Shown piece after piece: positions 1-8,812 of a stretch of 64,000 nucleotides of DNA; the first letter of the stretch is position 1; each line of letters opens with the position of its first letter. Source of the DNA: Nannocystis exedens (GTDB taxonomy: Bacteria; Myxococcota_A; Polyangia; Nannocystales; Nannocystaceae); assembly GCF_002343915.1 (NCBI RefSeq), contig NZ_NETK01000001.1, forward strand, positions 9,066,001 to 9,130,000, read 5' to 3'. The translations under genes were made by a program, and so were the position numbers. The notes under the pieces were generated by a model. The model was not told the DNA's origin. It was given only the letters and a program-made list of their open reading frames with translations, and made no database searches.

Positions 1-612
1 CTGAGCCAATACAGTCGCCTGCTCGTAGAGCTCGCAGATGGCCCGGACCTCCCCGGCGAAGCGCTCCGGGTCCGCGGGCGTGTTTCGCAGCCAGTACTTG
101 ACCCTGTGCGGCCGGATGTCGGCCTCCCTTTAAAAATCGGCCGACCTGGCGGCGGAAGCCGAGTCGACGATCCCTCGTTTCACCAGCTCTTGTGCGAGCG
201 CTCCCGGCGTCCAGTGGCTGAAGGGAACGCCGCTCTTCTCCGGGGGCTCGCACGCCAACGCGAAGATCTGTGCCACCTGATGTGCTTCGAATCGGGGCGG
301 CGCGCCCGTCCGCGGTCCGTCCGCAAGTACCTTGAGGATCAAGCGCGCGAGCTCGAGGTCGCTGACGCCGCTCTCCTCCGCAGCGGCCAGTTCAGCTTGG
401 CGACTCCGCCACCGGTGTCGCCATCGGCCGATCGCCTCGGGTCCCATGTCGAGTTCCACCGCCTGCTCGTTGTTCGGAACGCCTTGCCCGGACAACTTCA
501 CGATCTGCACCCTCGGGACCAGTTGCTGCGGGGTCTTGTGGCTCCGCTCGAGCTTGTCGAGGATGCGCCGCTGTCGTTCGGAGACGAGGATCCTGGAAGC
601 CGTCCGTGCCAT
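1..612 (-). pseudogene. IS630-family transposase remnant, left copy (runs off window edge)
   Basis: Reading leftwards from the ATG at 612, this encodes the N-terminal helix-turn-helix half of an IS630-type transposase, including a KLSGQG-VPNNEQAVELDMG segment and an RWRHRW motif. It is followed after about 160 codons by the RPHRVKYWL block that normally precedes the first catalytic Asp of the DDE domain. The frame is broken near 130-165: one base is missing before the VGRFL equivalent and one extra base lies in the T5A3 run, leaving a TAA stop. The copy continues past position 1, so its end is not visible. Positions 1-502 are repeated in inverse orientation at 1465-1995. It is not a functional transposase as it stands. 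Family assignment rests on motif memory, not a search. Confidence 0.75.
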
Positions 613-686
613 GGTGGTCTTCCGCCTGCACAAGTACCCCGGGTGCGAATCCGCTCCAAACTTCTGGCGTTTTCAGCCGGGCAGCG

Positions 687-1397
687 CAGGGAGCGACGAT
701 CTCGCCGCTCCTGGCGAACGTGTACCTGCATTATGTGCTCGACCTGTGGGTACAGCAATGGCGAGGACGTGTGGCGTGGGGCGAGGTCATCGTCGTGCGC
801 TATGCGGACGACTTCGTGCTGGGGTTCCAGCACGAGGCCGACGCGGTCCGGTTCCGGACCGACCTCGAGCGGCGTCTCGGTCGCTTCGGACTCGAAGTCC
901 ACCCCGACAAGACTCGGTTGTTCCGCTTCGGCAAACATGCCGCGGCGAACCATCAGGAACGCGGGGAGGGGAAGCCGGAGACCTTCGACTTCCTCGGCTT
1001 CACGCATATCTGCGGGAAGTCGAGGGCGGGGAAATTCCTGCTGCTCCGACGAATCTCGAGGAAGCGGATGCGAGCGAAGCTCAAAACGGTGCGCGAGACT
1101 CTCCACCAACGGCGCCACCTGCCCGTGCCCGTGCAAGGGCGATGGCTCAGGAGCGTCGTCAGCGGCTATTTCGCGTATCATGCCGTCCCCACGAACATCA
1201 AGCGCCTCGACAGCTTCCGCACCCAGGTGATCCGGTCCTGGCACTTCGCCTTGCGGCGACGGAGCCAGCGAATACGGATGACCTGGGATCGCATGAACCA
1301 GCTGGCGAGCCGATGGATCCCGCCGCTGCGCGCGCTTCATCCATATCCCTGGGACCGCTTCGACGATCGAACCCGAGGCAGGAGCGGAGTGCGGTAG
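687..1397 (+). pseudogene. Group II intron-type reverse transcriptase, 5'-truncated
   Basis: This is the C-terminal part of an intron-encoded RT/maturase. It starts at the QG-x-ISPLLANVYLHY block (RT motif 4), carries the catalytic YADD box with FVLG after it, then the FDFLGFTH motif and the thumb/maturase (GIIM-like) domain with the WLRSVVSGYFAYHAVP block. It ends in the usual RFDxRTRGRSxVR tail. Motifs 1-3 are absent: the 5' part is replaced by the start region of the left IS630 remnant at about 613-686. The reading frame is open upstream, but the sequence before about 687 does not look like RT. The retained catalytic box does not make it functional because the finger region is missing. Confidence 0.8.
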
Positions 1398-1464
1398 TTC
1401 TGCACGCTCGGATCTGTGCGGGGGGCGGCCCGTGCTGAAGGGCGAAGGGCCGTCCCTACCGCGA
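1398..1464 (+). other. Putative 3' intron RNA segment after the RT remnant
   Basis: Immediately after the RT stop is a G-rich stretch with a hairpin: arm 1422-1431 pairs with 1447-1456 (10 bp with one G-U). It ends in CCCTACCGCGAT just before the right IS630 copy starts. A structured block like this, with GATCTGTGCGG, normally follows this class of intron RT, so it is probably the relic of the intron's 3' domains. I cannot fold it rigorously, and domain V is not proven. Confidence 0.35.
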
Positions 1465-1996
1465 TCAAGTTGTCCGGGCAAGGCGTTCCGAACAACGAGC
1501 AGGCGGTGGAGCTCGACATGGGACCCGAGGCGATCGGCCGATGGCGACACCGGTGGCAGAGTCGCCAGGCTGAACTGGCCGCTGCGGAGGAGAGCGGCGT
1601 CAGCGACCTCGAGCTCGAGCGCTTGATCCTCAAGGTACTTGCCGATGGGCCGCGGACGGGCGCGCCGCCCCGATTCGAGGCCCATCAGGTGGCACAGCTC
1701 TTCGCGTTGGCGTGCGAGCTTCCGGAGAAGAGCGGCGTCCCCTTCAGCCACTGGACGCCGGGAGCGCTCGCGCGAGAGCTGGTGAAACGAGGGATCGTCG
1801 ACTCGATCTCCGGGCGCCAGGTCGGCCGATTTTTAAACGGAGGCCGATATTCGGCCGCACAGGGTGAAGTACTGGCTGCGAAACACGCCCGCGGACCCGG
1901 AGCGCTTCGCCGGGGAAATTCGGGCCATCTGCGAGCTCTACGAGCAGGCATCGACCCTCCACGAACAGGGCGTCCATCTCATCAGCTGTGACGAGG
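1465..1996 (+). pseudogene. IS630-family transposase remnant, right copy
   Basis: This copy lacks the first 40 or so codons present in the left copy. It begins abruptly at the IKLSGQG block and reads through the helix-turn-helix region in one frame to about 1838. It continues in the +1 frame (EADIRPHRVKYWLR at 1840 onward) to the first catalytic Asp region (LISCDE, about 1985), where similarity stops. The frameshift lies in a TTTTTAAAC run, and the left copy has an extra base at the same place. There is no DDE core, so the copy is dead. Together with the left copy it forms inverted arms of about 500 bp around the RT remnant. Confidence 0.75.
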
Positions 1997-2199
1997 AGAT
2001 CGTCTGTGTTCGACGAACCGCGTCGTGGCGACGGCAACGGCGAGCTCGATGGCCCTCGAGCGCGGCCGCACTGGTTTTCTATCCATACCGGCGATGATCT
2101 CCGGCAGTCAGAAACCGCCCCACCGGACCCTCCGCTGCGACGCGAGCTTCCGCGGCCGCGGCGACGCCGACGCAAGGGCGCATGACGGCCGTGCCGGGG

Positions 2200-2574
2200 C
2201 AGGTGCAGAGGGCTGTCACTGCCGTCGCCAGGACGACGACCTCGACATGGGGCCGACGCTGGCCGCCTGCGTATGGTTCGCGCTCCCCGGAGAGACGGCC
2301 GCAGGGATCGCTCGCCGTGCGGCCGTCGGCAATTCGGACGATCACCACGCCGAGCAGAGACTCGGCGACGCCGTCGGCTCGGGTAACCTCGCAGCTTCCA
2401 TTCGGTCCAGATGTTGTCGTCGTCCTCCACGAGATCGCGCAGGTGCGCGCGGATGTCGGAGCGGCGGTTGAAGATCGCGCTCCAGTTCGCGCGGGCGCCC
2501 GCGGCCGCAGAGGCTCCGCTCCGGGGTGCAGGGGGCAGCACGCCGTCGTCGTCGTCGGCGAAGCGGCGGACCAT
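2200..2574 (-). pseudogene. Frameshifted SnoaL-like (NTF2-fold) protein
   Basis: From an ATG at 2574 one minus frame gives FADDDDG, then SDIRAHLRDLVEDDDNIWTEWKLR, and stops making sense near 2393. The adjacent frame continues with TRADGV, then LLGVVIVRIADGR to about 2250. Together these two pieces resemble the small SnoaL/polyketide-cyclase-like fold, which has a conserved end of the type VVIVRxADGRIA. One extra G at the WKLR/TRADG junction explains the shift. I am moderately sure of coding ancestry and less sure of the family. The 3' limit is approximate. Nothing recognisable lies between 1997 and 2200. Confidence 0.4.
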
Positions 2575-2665
2575 CGTTTCGCCGGCCCCGGCGGTGTGAG
2601 CACGTGCGGTTCGGCGCGGTCGTTGCGGCGGGACGGCGAGCCGATCGGTCTGGCATGCTGGCGCC

Positions 2666-4381
2666 ATGCACACTCGTCCCGTCCTCGTGCTGACCCTGTG
2701 CCTCGCCTGCGGGCCCGACACCCCGGGCGAATCGGCCAGCGACGGCAGCAGCGGCAGCCAGGGCACGAGCGCCGGCACCGGCGGCATCACGTCCACGGAC
2801 CCCGGCGAGGACACCGGGCCTGCGACCCTGACCACCGGCGTCACGGCCACGGGTCCCGGCGAGGATACCGGTCCGACCACCCAGTCCACCGGCGAGACGG
2901 CGACGGCCACGAGCGACCCCGTCGAGACGGCGACGGCCACGAGCGACCCCGTCGACACCTCGACGGCCACGAGCGACCCCGGCGACACCTCGACGGGGAC
3001 CACGGACGCGCCCGTCCTTCCGTGCGACGAGATCGTGTTCGGCTCCCCGGTCGTCGAGGCCAGGGTCCGGGCGACCCTCGACATCCCCGAGGGCCCGATC
3101 CCGCCGGAGGCCGCGCTCGGGCTGACGCTCCTCACGGTGAGCGGCGTCTTCGACTCGCTCGCGGGGCTCGAGTGCTTCCCCAACCTCGTCGAGCTCCGAC
3201 TCCACGGCATGACGCTCGCCGACCTCGGTCCGTTGTCGGGCCTGTCGAAGCTGACGACCCTGGTGATCGGCAAGAGCAAGGTCGCGGACCTGAGCCCGCT
3301 CGCCTCGCTCACGCAGCTCGAACACCTCGACATCAGCCGCAACCCGATCGAGTCGTACGCGCCGCTCGCCGGGGTGGCGTTGGCGACGCTGATCGCCGAC
3401 GAGACGCCGCCGGCGGCGGTGCCGAGCCTCGCCCAGCTCGCCACGCTCGAGACCCTGTCGCTCGCGGAGTGCGGCCTGACCGATGTCGGCGCGCTCGCGC
3501 CGCTGGTCGACCTCGTGACGCTCACGCTGCGAGACAACGCGCTCACCGACCTCCTGCCGCTCGCGGGGATGACCTCGCTGCAGTCGCTCGACGTCGACAA
3601 CAACGCGATCACCGATCTCGCCCCGCTTGGCGGGATGACGGCGATGCGCTCGCTAAGGTTCGTCGCAAACGCGATCGCCGACCTCGGACCGCTCGCGGGG
3701 ATGACCCAGCTCGAGACCCTCCAGGGCTCGAGCAACGCGGTGACCTCGGTCGCGCCGCTCGCCGGGCTCACCGCGCTGCGGACCGTCGGGCTCAATGCCA
3801 ACCAGATCGTCGACGTCACGCCGCTCGCGGGCCTGCACGCGCTCGCGCGCCTCGAGCTCAGCGGCAACGCGATCGTCGACGTGCAGGCGCTCGCCCTGCC
3901 CGAACTCAGGACCTTGCTGATCTCGTCCAACGAGATCGCCGACTGCGGGCCGCTCGCGGCCGCGGCGAAGCTCGAGACGCTCTCCATCGGCGACAACCCG
4001 CTCGTGGCCGGGGTCGACGCCTTCGGCATGCACCCGTCGCTGCGCGCCGTCTTCCTCGAAGCGACCGGACGATCGGCGGTCCCGATCGTCGCGCCCGCGA
4101 TCCTCGAGGTGCTCCACCTCGACCACAACGCGATCGTCGATGTCGACCCGCTCGGCGCGTACCAGGCGCTGCACTCCGTCCACCTCGATGCGAACGCGAT
4201 CACCACGCTCGCCCCGCTCGTCGACGACCCCTGGATCACCGAGTGCGACCTCCTCTCCGTCGGCGACAACCCGCTCGACGCGGAGACCCTCGTCCAGGTG
4301 ATCCCGGCGCTCTGCGAAGCGCTCCTCGACGTCCAGGGGCCTCCGCTCGATGCCTGCACGCGGTGCGGCGCGCCCCCGTGA
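2666..4381 (+). CDS. Leucine-rich-repeat lipoprotein (internalin-like LRR)
   Basis: This predicted surface lipoprotein has 571 residues. It has a short hydrophobic signal with a lipobox at LCLAC (Cys15), then an approximately 100-residue low-complexity linker rich in Thr, Ser, Gly and Asp. The linker includes a 10-residue repeat (TATSDPVET-like, DNA 2899-3000). From about residue 130 to 560 there are some 18-20 short leucine-rich repeats of about 21-22 residues, of the type L-x-x-L-x-L-x-x-N-x-I-x-D-x-x-P-L-A-G, as in bacterial internalin-type LRRs. A Cys pair lies near the C-terminus (CTRCG). Such proteins bind other proteins or act at the cell surface; the ligand is unknown. It stands alone between pseudogene regions, and no terminator is evident after it. 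Confidence 0.9.
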   Translation: MHTRPVLVLTLCLACGPDTPGESASDGSSGSQGTSAGTGGITSTDPGEDTGPATLTTGVTATGPGEDTGPTTQSTGETATATSDPVETATATSDPVDTSTATSDPGDTSTGTTDAPVLPCDEIVFGSPVVEARVRATLDIPEGPIPPEAALGLTLLTVSGVFDSLAGLECFPNLVELRLHGMTLADLGPLSGLSKLTTLVIGKSKVADLSPLASLTQLEHLDISRNPIESYAPLAGVALATLIADETPPAAVPSLAQLATLETLSLAECGLTDVGALAPLVDLVTLTLRDNALTDLLPLAGMTSLQSLDVDNNAITDLAPLGGMTAMRSLRFVANAIADLGPLAGMTQLETLQGSSNAVTSVAPLAGLTALRTVGLNANQIVDVTPLAGLHALARLELSGNAIVDVQALALPELRTLLISSNEIADCGPLAAAAKLETLSIGDNPLVAGVDAFGMHPSLRAVFLEATGRSAVPIVAPAILEVLHLDHNAIVDVDPLGAYQALHSVHLDANAITTLAPLVDDPWITECDLLSVGDNPLDAETLVQVIPALCEALLDVQGPPLDACTRCGAPP

Positions 4382-4486
4382 ATCACTCGCGCCGAGCAAC
4401 TCGCATCAGCTCGAGATCTCGCTCGCCCAGGCGTCCGGCGTGGGGGAACGCCCGCCTCGCAGGCGCGCGTACGGGCGACGGGTCGC

Positions 4487-4565
4487 TCAGGCCATCGACT
4501 CGAGCCGGGCGACGAGCTCGGGGGAGAACGTGCCCTGCGCCAGGAGTTGCCGCGTCTCCTTGAAC
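4487..4565 (-). pseudogene. 3' end of an unknown gene cut by an IS66-type end
   Basis: Twenty-six codons are open from the IS end to a TGA at 4487: TFKETRQLLAQGTFSPEL and on to the Met-Ala end. The composition looks like real coding sequence, but upstream the frame runs directly into the IS66-type terminus at 4566. It is therefore probably the surviving tail of a gene interrupted by the insertion. The product is not identifiable. Confidence 0.35.
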
Positions 4566-4793
4566 GTAACTGTACGATGAACCGCGTCATGACGGCGCGG
4601 GCGCGTCCGGACTATACCGGCTGGGCATGGTCGGCGAGCGTGACGGTGCGGAAGACGCTGGCGGCGAGACGCTGCTGAGCGTCCTCGTGCTGGCGGGTCT
4701 GCTTCCAGAAGGCGGGAGCGAGCTCGAGGACGCGGGTCTTGGGCCAGGATGGCAGGAGGCAGAGGAGGTCGCGCAGGTATGCCCAGGGCTCGA
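4566..4793 (-). mobile_element. IS66-family remnant: TnpC C-terminal domain plus right end
   Basis: On the minus strand about 60 codons (4793 down to a TAG at 4612) encode VEPWAYLRDLLCLLPSWP and an approximately 40-residue tail ending ADHAQPV. This matches the small C-terminal domain of IS66 TnpC transposases (typically VxPxAYLRDVLxRLPxxP). After the stop lies about 45 bp of non-coding sequence ending in a terminus that reads GTAACTGTACGATGAACC from 4566, with the GTAA start typical of IS66 inverted repeats. The rest of the element is gone. A related but more eroded copy faces the other way at 5618-5744. Confidence 0.6.
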
Positions 4794-4854
4794 CCGCTCG
4801 GGATCCCGACGTTCCAGGACAAGGTGGCGCAGCGATCGCGATCGGCGCCGATCG

Positions 4855-5575
4855 ATCGGTAGCGAAGGTGATCGATCTCGGCCTCGCCAGCGTCGGCGCT
4901 CCCTTTCACGAGGCTCAGGATGCGCGCTCCGCCTCGCAGATGTCGCCGCGCGTCAAGTCTCAACTCCACCACGTGATCGGCACCCCCGAGTATCTGCCGC
5001 CCGAGGCGGGGCACTGCGACGCCGCGCCGAGCCTGGACGTGTTCTCGCTCGGGACGACGCTGTACCAGCTCTGCACGCAGCTCTTGCCGCGCATGACCGG
5101 GCTGCGATCGATCCACGAGGTGGTGCCCGGCAGCGACGCGCCCGAAGATCTGTCCCGGCTGCTCTGCGCGGCGCTCGAGCCGACGCCGGCGACCGCCTTC
5201 CGTCCGTGGATCACATCCGCCGCGGACTCGAGGCGATCCTCGCCATGTACCCGGCGACGCCAGCACCGAGGCGCCTGTTCGGCGGCTGCTATGACAAGCT
5301 CCAGGTCATCGGCGTCGGCGCCAGCGCGATCGTCCATCGCGCCTCGGATCGCCGGCTGTCATGCGAGGTCGCACTCAAGGTGTCGCGCAGCGCAGACCCG
5401 GGCGAGGACGACGTGATCCGGTTCCTGCGCGCGGCCAAGATCCTGTCGGCGCTGCACCACCCCAACATCCCGCGGATCTTCCACTGCGGCGAGGACGGCA
5501 AGGAGCACATCTTCGTGACGGTGCTGTGCTCCGGCGTGCCCGCGACGGACCTGACCCGCGAACACGACGTGGGCC
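4855..5575 (+). pseudogene. Broken Ser/Thr protein kinase with two kinase segments
   Basis: Frame 2 (about 4855-5205) encodes the C-lobe of a eukaryote-like kinase: KVIDLGLAS (DFG replaced by DLG), GTPEYLPPEAG (APE motif), then SLDVFSLGTTLYQL. After a frame change near 5205 the plus-1 frame (about 5208-5575) encodes the linker RRGLEAILAMYP and then the N-lobe of a second kinase: YDKLQVIGVGASAIVHRAS (glycine loop), VALKVS (Lys), and LHHPNIPRIFHCG. That part ends before any HRD motif. The ancestral gene probably encoded two kinase domains in tandem. The N-lobe of the first and the C-lobe of the second are missing, and the fragment is bracketed by IS66-type remnants. It is non-functional. Confidence 0.7.
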
Positions 5576-5617
5576 CCGAGCAGCCCGCGACGACGCATCC
5601 GGCGAAGATCGCCGGGC

Positions 5618-5744
5618 CTTCCCTCCTGGCCCAAGACACTCGGCAGCGTCAACGTCTTCCGCGCCGCTCTGCCCGTCGATCACGCCCCGCCGATGTAACT
5701 CGCGTCGGGCTTTCGGATCACGACGCGGTACACCGGACGGTTAC
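5618..5744 (+). mobile_element. Second IS66-family end remnant, opposite orientation
   Basis: The plus strand reads LPSWPKT, then with an internal deletion of about 25 codons SVNVFRAALPVDHAPPM and a TAA at 5690-5692. This is a shrunken version of the IS66 TnpC tail seen at 4612-4793. The following roughly 50 bp end in a sequence related to the terminus at 4566 (CACGACGCGGTACACC versus CATGACGCGGTTCATC), finishing with GTTAC at 5740-5744. The flanking 8-mers of the two ends differ, so there is no evidence that they moved together. Confidence 0.5.
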
Positions 5745-5832
5745 GGAAAAGGAGCAGGGCGAGATGACCTGGCGTGTGTGGGCCCGTGAGAGGGTGAGGC
5801 AGGCGAACTTGTTCGTGTCACAAACTTATGCT

Positions 5833-5995
5833 GTGTCACGGACAGGGAGGCAGCGAGAGCAAGTGAGAGGCCTGCAGAGTAATTTTCGAGATGGGCAAGT
5901 TCGCGCCATGGTAGAGATTTGAGGGCTGCACTGGTGTTGGCGCGGACTTTGCCGCATGCTCCGGGCTCTTTATGCACAAGTGGCTCGCGACCCAC
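5833..5995 (+). repeat. Dispersed intergenic repeat, copy A
   Basis: This segment of about 160 bp starts at TCACGGACAGG and ends at GTGGCTCGCGACCCAC. It is about 70% identical by eye to 27655-27811. Conserved blocks include GCCGCATGCTCCGGG and a GGTAGAG motif. No ORF is conserved between the copies. It could be the end of an unrecognised mobile element or a MITE-like repeat. Confidence 0.55.
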
Positions 5996-6303
5996 GGCAC
6001 AACTTGAAACGCCTGTGATTGCGCGAGGTCGGCCTCGCCTTCGACGCGGCCGCCTCGCGTCGCCCGCGGCTGTTCAGATTTGTGCCACTCTCGCCGGCCA
6101 GGTTCGGCCGGCGAGCGGCCCTCGTGGCGATGGCGCCACACGCCGCGCGCGCTGGCTGCCGTGCGGGTAGGCCTCGCCATGAACGTGGACGGTCGGGTGC
6201 TTCGCGTCGTCGGCCGGCGACTTCTCCTCGGCGGGTTCGTCCTTGCGTCTGAAGCCCTTGAGCGACGCCCGCGCCTCGATCGGCGTGCGTCGTCGTGCGC
6301 CGT
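5996..6303. other. Gene-free stretch
   Basis: No supported gene lies here. It contains the strong dyad CCGGCCAGGTTCGGCCGG near 6095-6115. The minus strand has a short open stretch (RRKDEPAEEKSPADD) near 6200-6260 with coding-like composition but no start or recognisable family. Confidence 0.5.
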
Positions 6304-7458
6304 TCAGGCGTCGAGCTGCCGCTTGCCGAGCGCGAAGACGATACCGCTCTGGAGCGTGCCGCGGGTGACGATGTGCTGGAGGTTCGCCTCGATCTGCACG
6401 AGGGTATGCGCGATCTCTGGACGGATCCCGGTGATGATCACCTCGGCACCCAGCAGCCGCACGGCGTGAGCGGTGCGAAGCAGCGCGCCTGCGACCGCGG
6501 TGTCGACGACAGGCACGCCGGTGATGTCGAGGATGACGAATCGTGCGTGCGTGTCCGCAACGCCCCGGAGGATCGCGTCCATGATCTGTTTGGCACGCAC
6601 CGAATCCAGCGTCCCTATTATCGGCATCACGAGGATCTCATCCGTGACCGGGATCAGCGGCGTCGAGAGCTCCTGGATCGCCTGCGCCTGGGCGAGCAGC
6701 ACCTGTTGCCGCTGCGCCTCCTCGGCTTCGGCCCGCTTGCGCGCCGTGATGTCGGTGTTGAGCTCGAGCACCTCGTCGACCTGGCCGTCTCGCCCGCGCT
6801 TGAGCACCCAGCGGCTCGCCACGATCACGTCCTGGCCGTCGGCGCGGGCGTGCGTGAGCTCGCCGTTCCAGTGGCCGGTCGTCCGGAGGTGCCGGTCGAT
6901 CGCCTCGATGTCCGCGGGGAAGCGGGTCTGCAACAGCTCGTGCGAGACCCGTCCTATCGCAGCCGCACGCTCGTGGCCGTAGAGCTGCTCGGCGCCGCGG
7001 TTCCAGTACGTGATCGTGCCACCGATCGCGCGGGTCAGGATCGCGTCGTGCGTGAGGTCGAGCAATTCGGCCAGCCTGCGCAATTCGTCGGTCTGCCGCG
7101 CCAGCTCCTGCCTCGCGTGCTCGCGCTCGGTCACATCCGCGCTGAGCCCGGCGACGCCGAGCAGCTCGCCCGACGGGCTGCGCATCGGCCTGAAGCGCGT
7201 CTCGAGAATCCTCCCGTTCTCGTGGGAGAGGGCGGTGTGCGCCTCGCCGGCGAGGGCCTGCTTGATGGGCCCGAGAGTCTCCGGACGGTTAACGTACATG
7301 TCCTGGACGTTGAGGCCGACGAGCTGTCCTGGTTTCAACCCGATCACGCGTAGTGCTCCGCCCTCCGATAGCTTCACCACGCCCTGGGCGTCCGTCGCCC
7401 AGGCCATGATGTCGAGATTGTCGAACACAATGCGCACGATGTCCTCGTATTCGCTCAT
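6304..7458 (-). CDS. PAS-PAS-STAS signalling protein (RsbR-like)
   Basis: The protein has 384 residues from the ATG at 7458, preceded by a TAGGGG Shine-Dalgarno-like stretch; an upstream start at 7485 is possible but has poorer context. Two PAS domains (about 8-115 and 135-250) each end in a typical PAC-type segment (GLSADVTERE; LNTDITARKRAE). A short coiled linker follows, then a STAS domain (about 275-380) with the signature QELSTPLIPV, PIIGTLDS and VILDITGVPVVDT. RsbR-type proteins relay sensed signals through phosphorylation of the STAS domain by an RsbT kinase in stressosomes. The Thr of VVDT occupies the usual phosphosite position. No rsbS, rsbT or rsbX lies next to it. A paralogue with one PAS domain is at 15765-16697. 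Confidence 0.88.
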   Translation of the reverse strand: MSEYEDIVRIVFDNLDIMAWATDAQGVVKLSEGGALRVIGLKPGQLVGLNVQDMYVNRPETLGPIKQALAGEAHTALSHENGRILETRFRPMRSPSGELLGVAGLSADVTEREHARQELARQTDELRRLAELLDLTHDAILTRAIGGTITYWNRGAEQLYGHERAAAIGRVSHELLQTRFPADIEAIDRHLRTTGHWNGELTHARADGQDVIVASRWVLKRGRDGQVDEVLELNTDITARKRAEAEEAQRQQVLLAQAQAIQELSTPLIPVTDEILVMPIIGTLDSVRAKQIMDAILRGVADTHARFVILDITGVPVVDTAVAGALLRTAHAVRLLGAEVIITGIRPEIAHTLVQIEANLQHIVTRGTLQSGIVFALGKRQLDA

Positions 7459-8176
7459 GATTGCACCCCTACCGGCCACGCCCACGGTGATAGAGACAAG
7501 GTTGGGAGGCCTTCGCCCAGGATCGCATGGGTCGAGGCAGGCTGCACGGGGTGACCGCGTATCTAATTCGCGGTGGAGCCCTCAACGCTGAACGCGATTC
7601 GCGTAATTTCCGCTCTCGGGAGATTTCGGCCCCATGCCGAGCTTGCTTCGGGGGCCCCGACCCTCGCAGAAACACCTCGTTGTCGGCTACTACGTTTATT
7701 GCCTTCTATTCAATGTTCCATGCTGAGTCGGGCGGCGTATCGCGAGCTCACTAAAGACCGAGGGCACGAGGCGCGCGCGGTCGACGTGGGCGAGTGGCTG
7801 CGCCTACCCCCACGTCGCCTGACAACTCGGTGAAGAACTCCGCGGCGCTCGAGAACCCGCTCGGCCCCGCCCAGACGCGGCTGCGACGGGCCCGTGAGCT
7901 GCTCGCCGCCGAGGTCGAGCAGGTCCGCGGCACCTCCGGCGCCGCGGATCAGCGCGCGGACTTCGACGCCCGGGCCGCGTCGATCCGCGCGTCCCTTTAA
8001 TAAGTATTTGCTCGCTCGGCGCCCGCGGCGCTGCTCGTCGAGGCGCTGCTCGCCGCCGCCTTCACCCGGCCCCTTCGCCGGTTCCCCGCACAGATACCCG
8101 GTTCGGCGCGACGGGAACTGTGCCTGTGGCCAGCCGCGTTCTGGCGGTAATTGTCTGGCCGAGAGGTCGAGTCGAC
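7459..8176. other. Intergenic stretch with a possible short coding relic
   Basis: This is about 720 bp between divergent genes. The part from 7560 to 7760 is less GC-rich than the surroundings. Around 7830-8000 the plus strand holds a coding-like run (LGPAQTRLRRARELLAAEVE, ending IRASL) of about 55 codons without a convincing start. It is probably a relic or a small unannotated gene; I cannot assign it. Confidence 0.35.
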
Positions 8177-8812
8177 ATGAGCGACGTGCAGATCATCGGT
8201 CGTAGCAGCTCACACTTCACCCGCCTGACGCTGATCTTCGCGCACGAGCTCGGCGTCCCGTTCGAGCTCGTGCCGATCCACGACATGACCGTCGTCGAGC
8301 CCGAGGTCTACGCCGGCAACCCTGCGCTGAAGCTACCGACGCTGCGCAGGGGCGGTTCGCTCGTCTTCGGCGCCGAGAACATCTGCCGCGCGCTCGCGGA
8401 GCTCGCCGACGCGAACCGCCGCGTCGTGTGGCCCGAGGAGACTCGCTCCGACGTCGCGCGCAACGCCCACGAGCTCGTTCGCCACGGGATGGCCGCGCAG
8501 GTGCAGCTCGTGTTCGGCACGGTCGTGTGCAAGCTTCCGGCCGACAACCTCTACTTTGCAAAGGCGCGGCAGGGCTTCGACGGCGCGCTGCGCTGGCTCG
8601 ACGATCACCTGCCGAGCGTGCTGGACGCGATCCCCTCGCCGCGCGACCTGAGCCTGTTCGAGGCCTCGCTGTTCTGCCTCGTCGACCACCTCTCGTTCCG
8701 CAGGACGCTGCCCGTCGCTTCGTATCCCTCACTCGCGCGCTTCGCCGAGGGCTTCGCAGCGCGGCCATCCGCGCAGCGCACGCAGTATCGATTCGACGCT
8801 CCGCCCGGATGA
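8177..8812 (+). CDS. Glutathione S-transferase family protein
   Basis: The protein has 211 residues from the ATG at 8177, with GAGAGG just upstream; the longer frame from 8120 lacks a site. The thioredoxin-like N-terminal domain (about 1-80) has RSSSHFTRLTLIFAHELGVP, NPALKLPTLRRGGSLVFGAENICRALAE (cis-Pro after KL and the glutathione-binding E-x-I segment). It is followed by an all-helical C-terminal domain with LSLFEASLFCLVDHLSFR. Such proteins conjugate glutathione or act as binding proteins in the cytoplasm. The substrate is unknown. The gene appears monocistronic. Confidence 0.85.
   Translation: MSDVQIIGRSSSHFTRLTLIFAHELGVPFELVPIHDMTVVEPEVYAGNPALKLPTLRRGGSLVFGAENICRALAELADANRRVVWPEETRSDVARNAHELVRHGMAAQVQLVFGTVVCKLPADNLYFAKARQGFDGALRWLDDHLPSVLDAIPSPRDLSLFEASLFCLVDHLSFRRTLPVASYPSLARFAEGFAARPSAQRTQYRFDAPPG

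Larger units (their letters stand above)
1..1996. repeat. Inverted repeat (arms 1-502 and 1465-1995) enclosing RT remnant
   Basis: The two transposase fragments are near-identical over about 500 bp and lie head-to-head in inverse orientation, with an approximately 960-bp centre holding the RT remnant. The arms differ by point changes and small indels, so the duplication is not brand new. The left arm also carries the transposase N-terminus (503-612), which the right arm lacks. Confidence 0.7.

Noticed and set aside
1830..1838. A TTTAAAC slippery heptamer giving programmed -1 frameshifting in the IS630 copy
   Set aside because: The frame needed to continue the protein is +1, not -1, so the coronavirus-like heptamer does not explain it.
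2182..4563. A 793-codon plus ORF overlapping the LRR gene in another frame
   Set aside because: Arg-rich shadow of the LRR coding frame.
1744..4590. A 948-codon minus-strand ORF across the LRR gene
   Set aside because: It is antisense to the LRR lipoprotein, is Ser/Arg/Pro-rich and lacks any motif; it is a shadow of the GC-rich codon pattern. Only a piece at 2395-2574 looks coding and is reported as a pseudogene.
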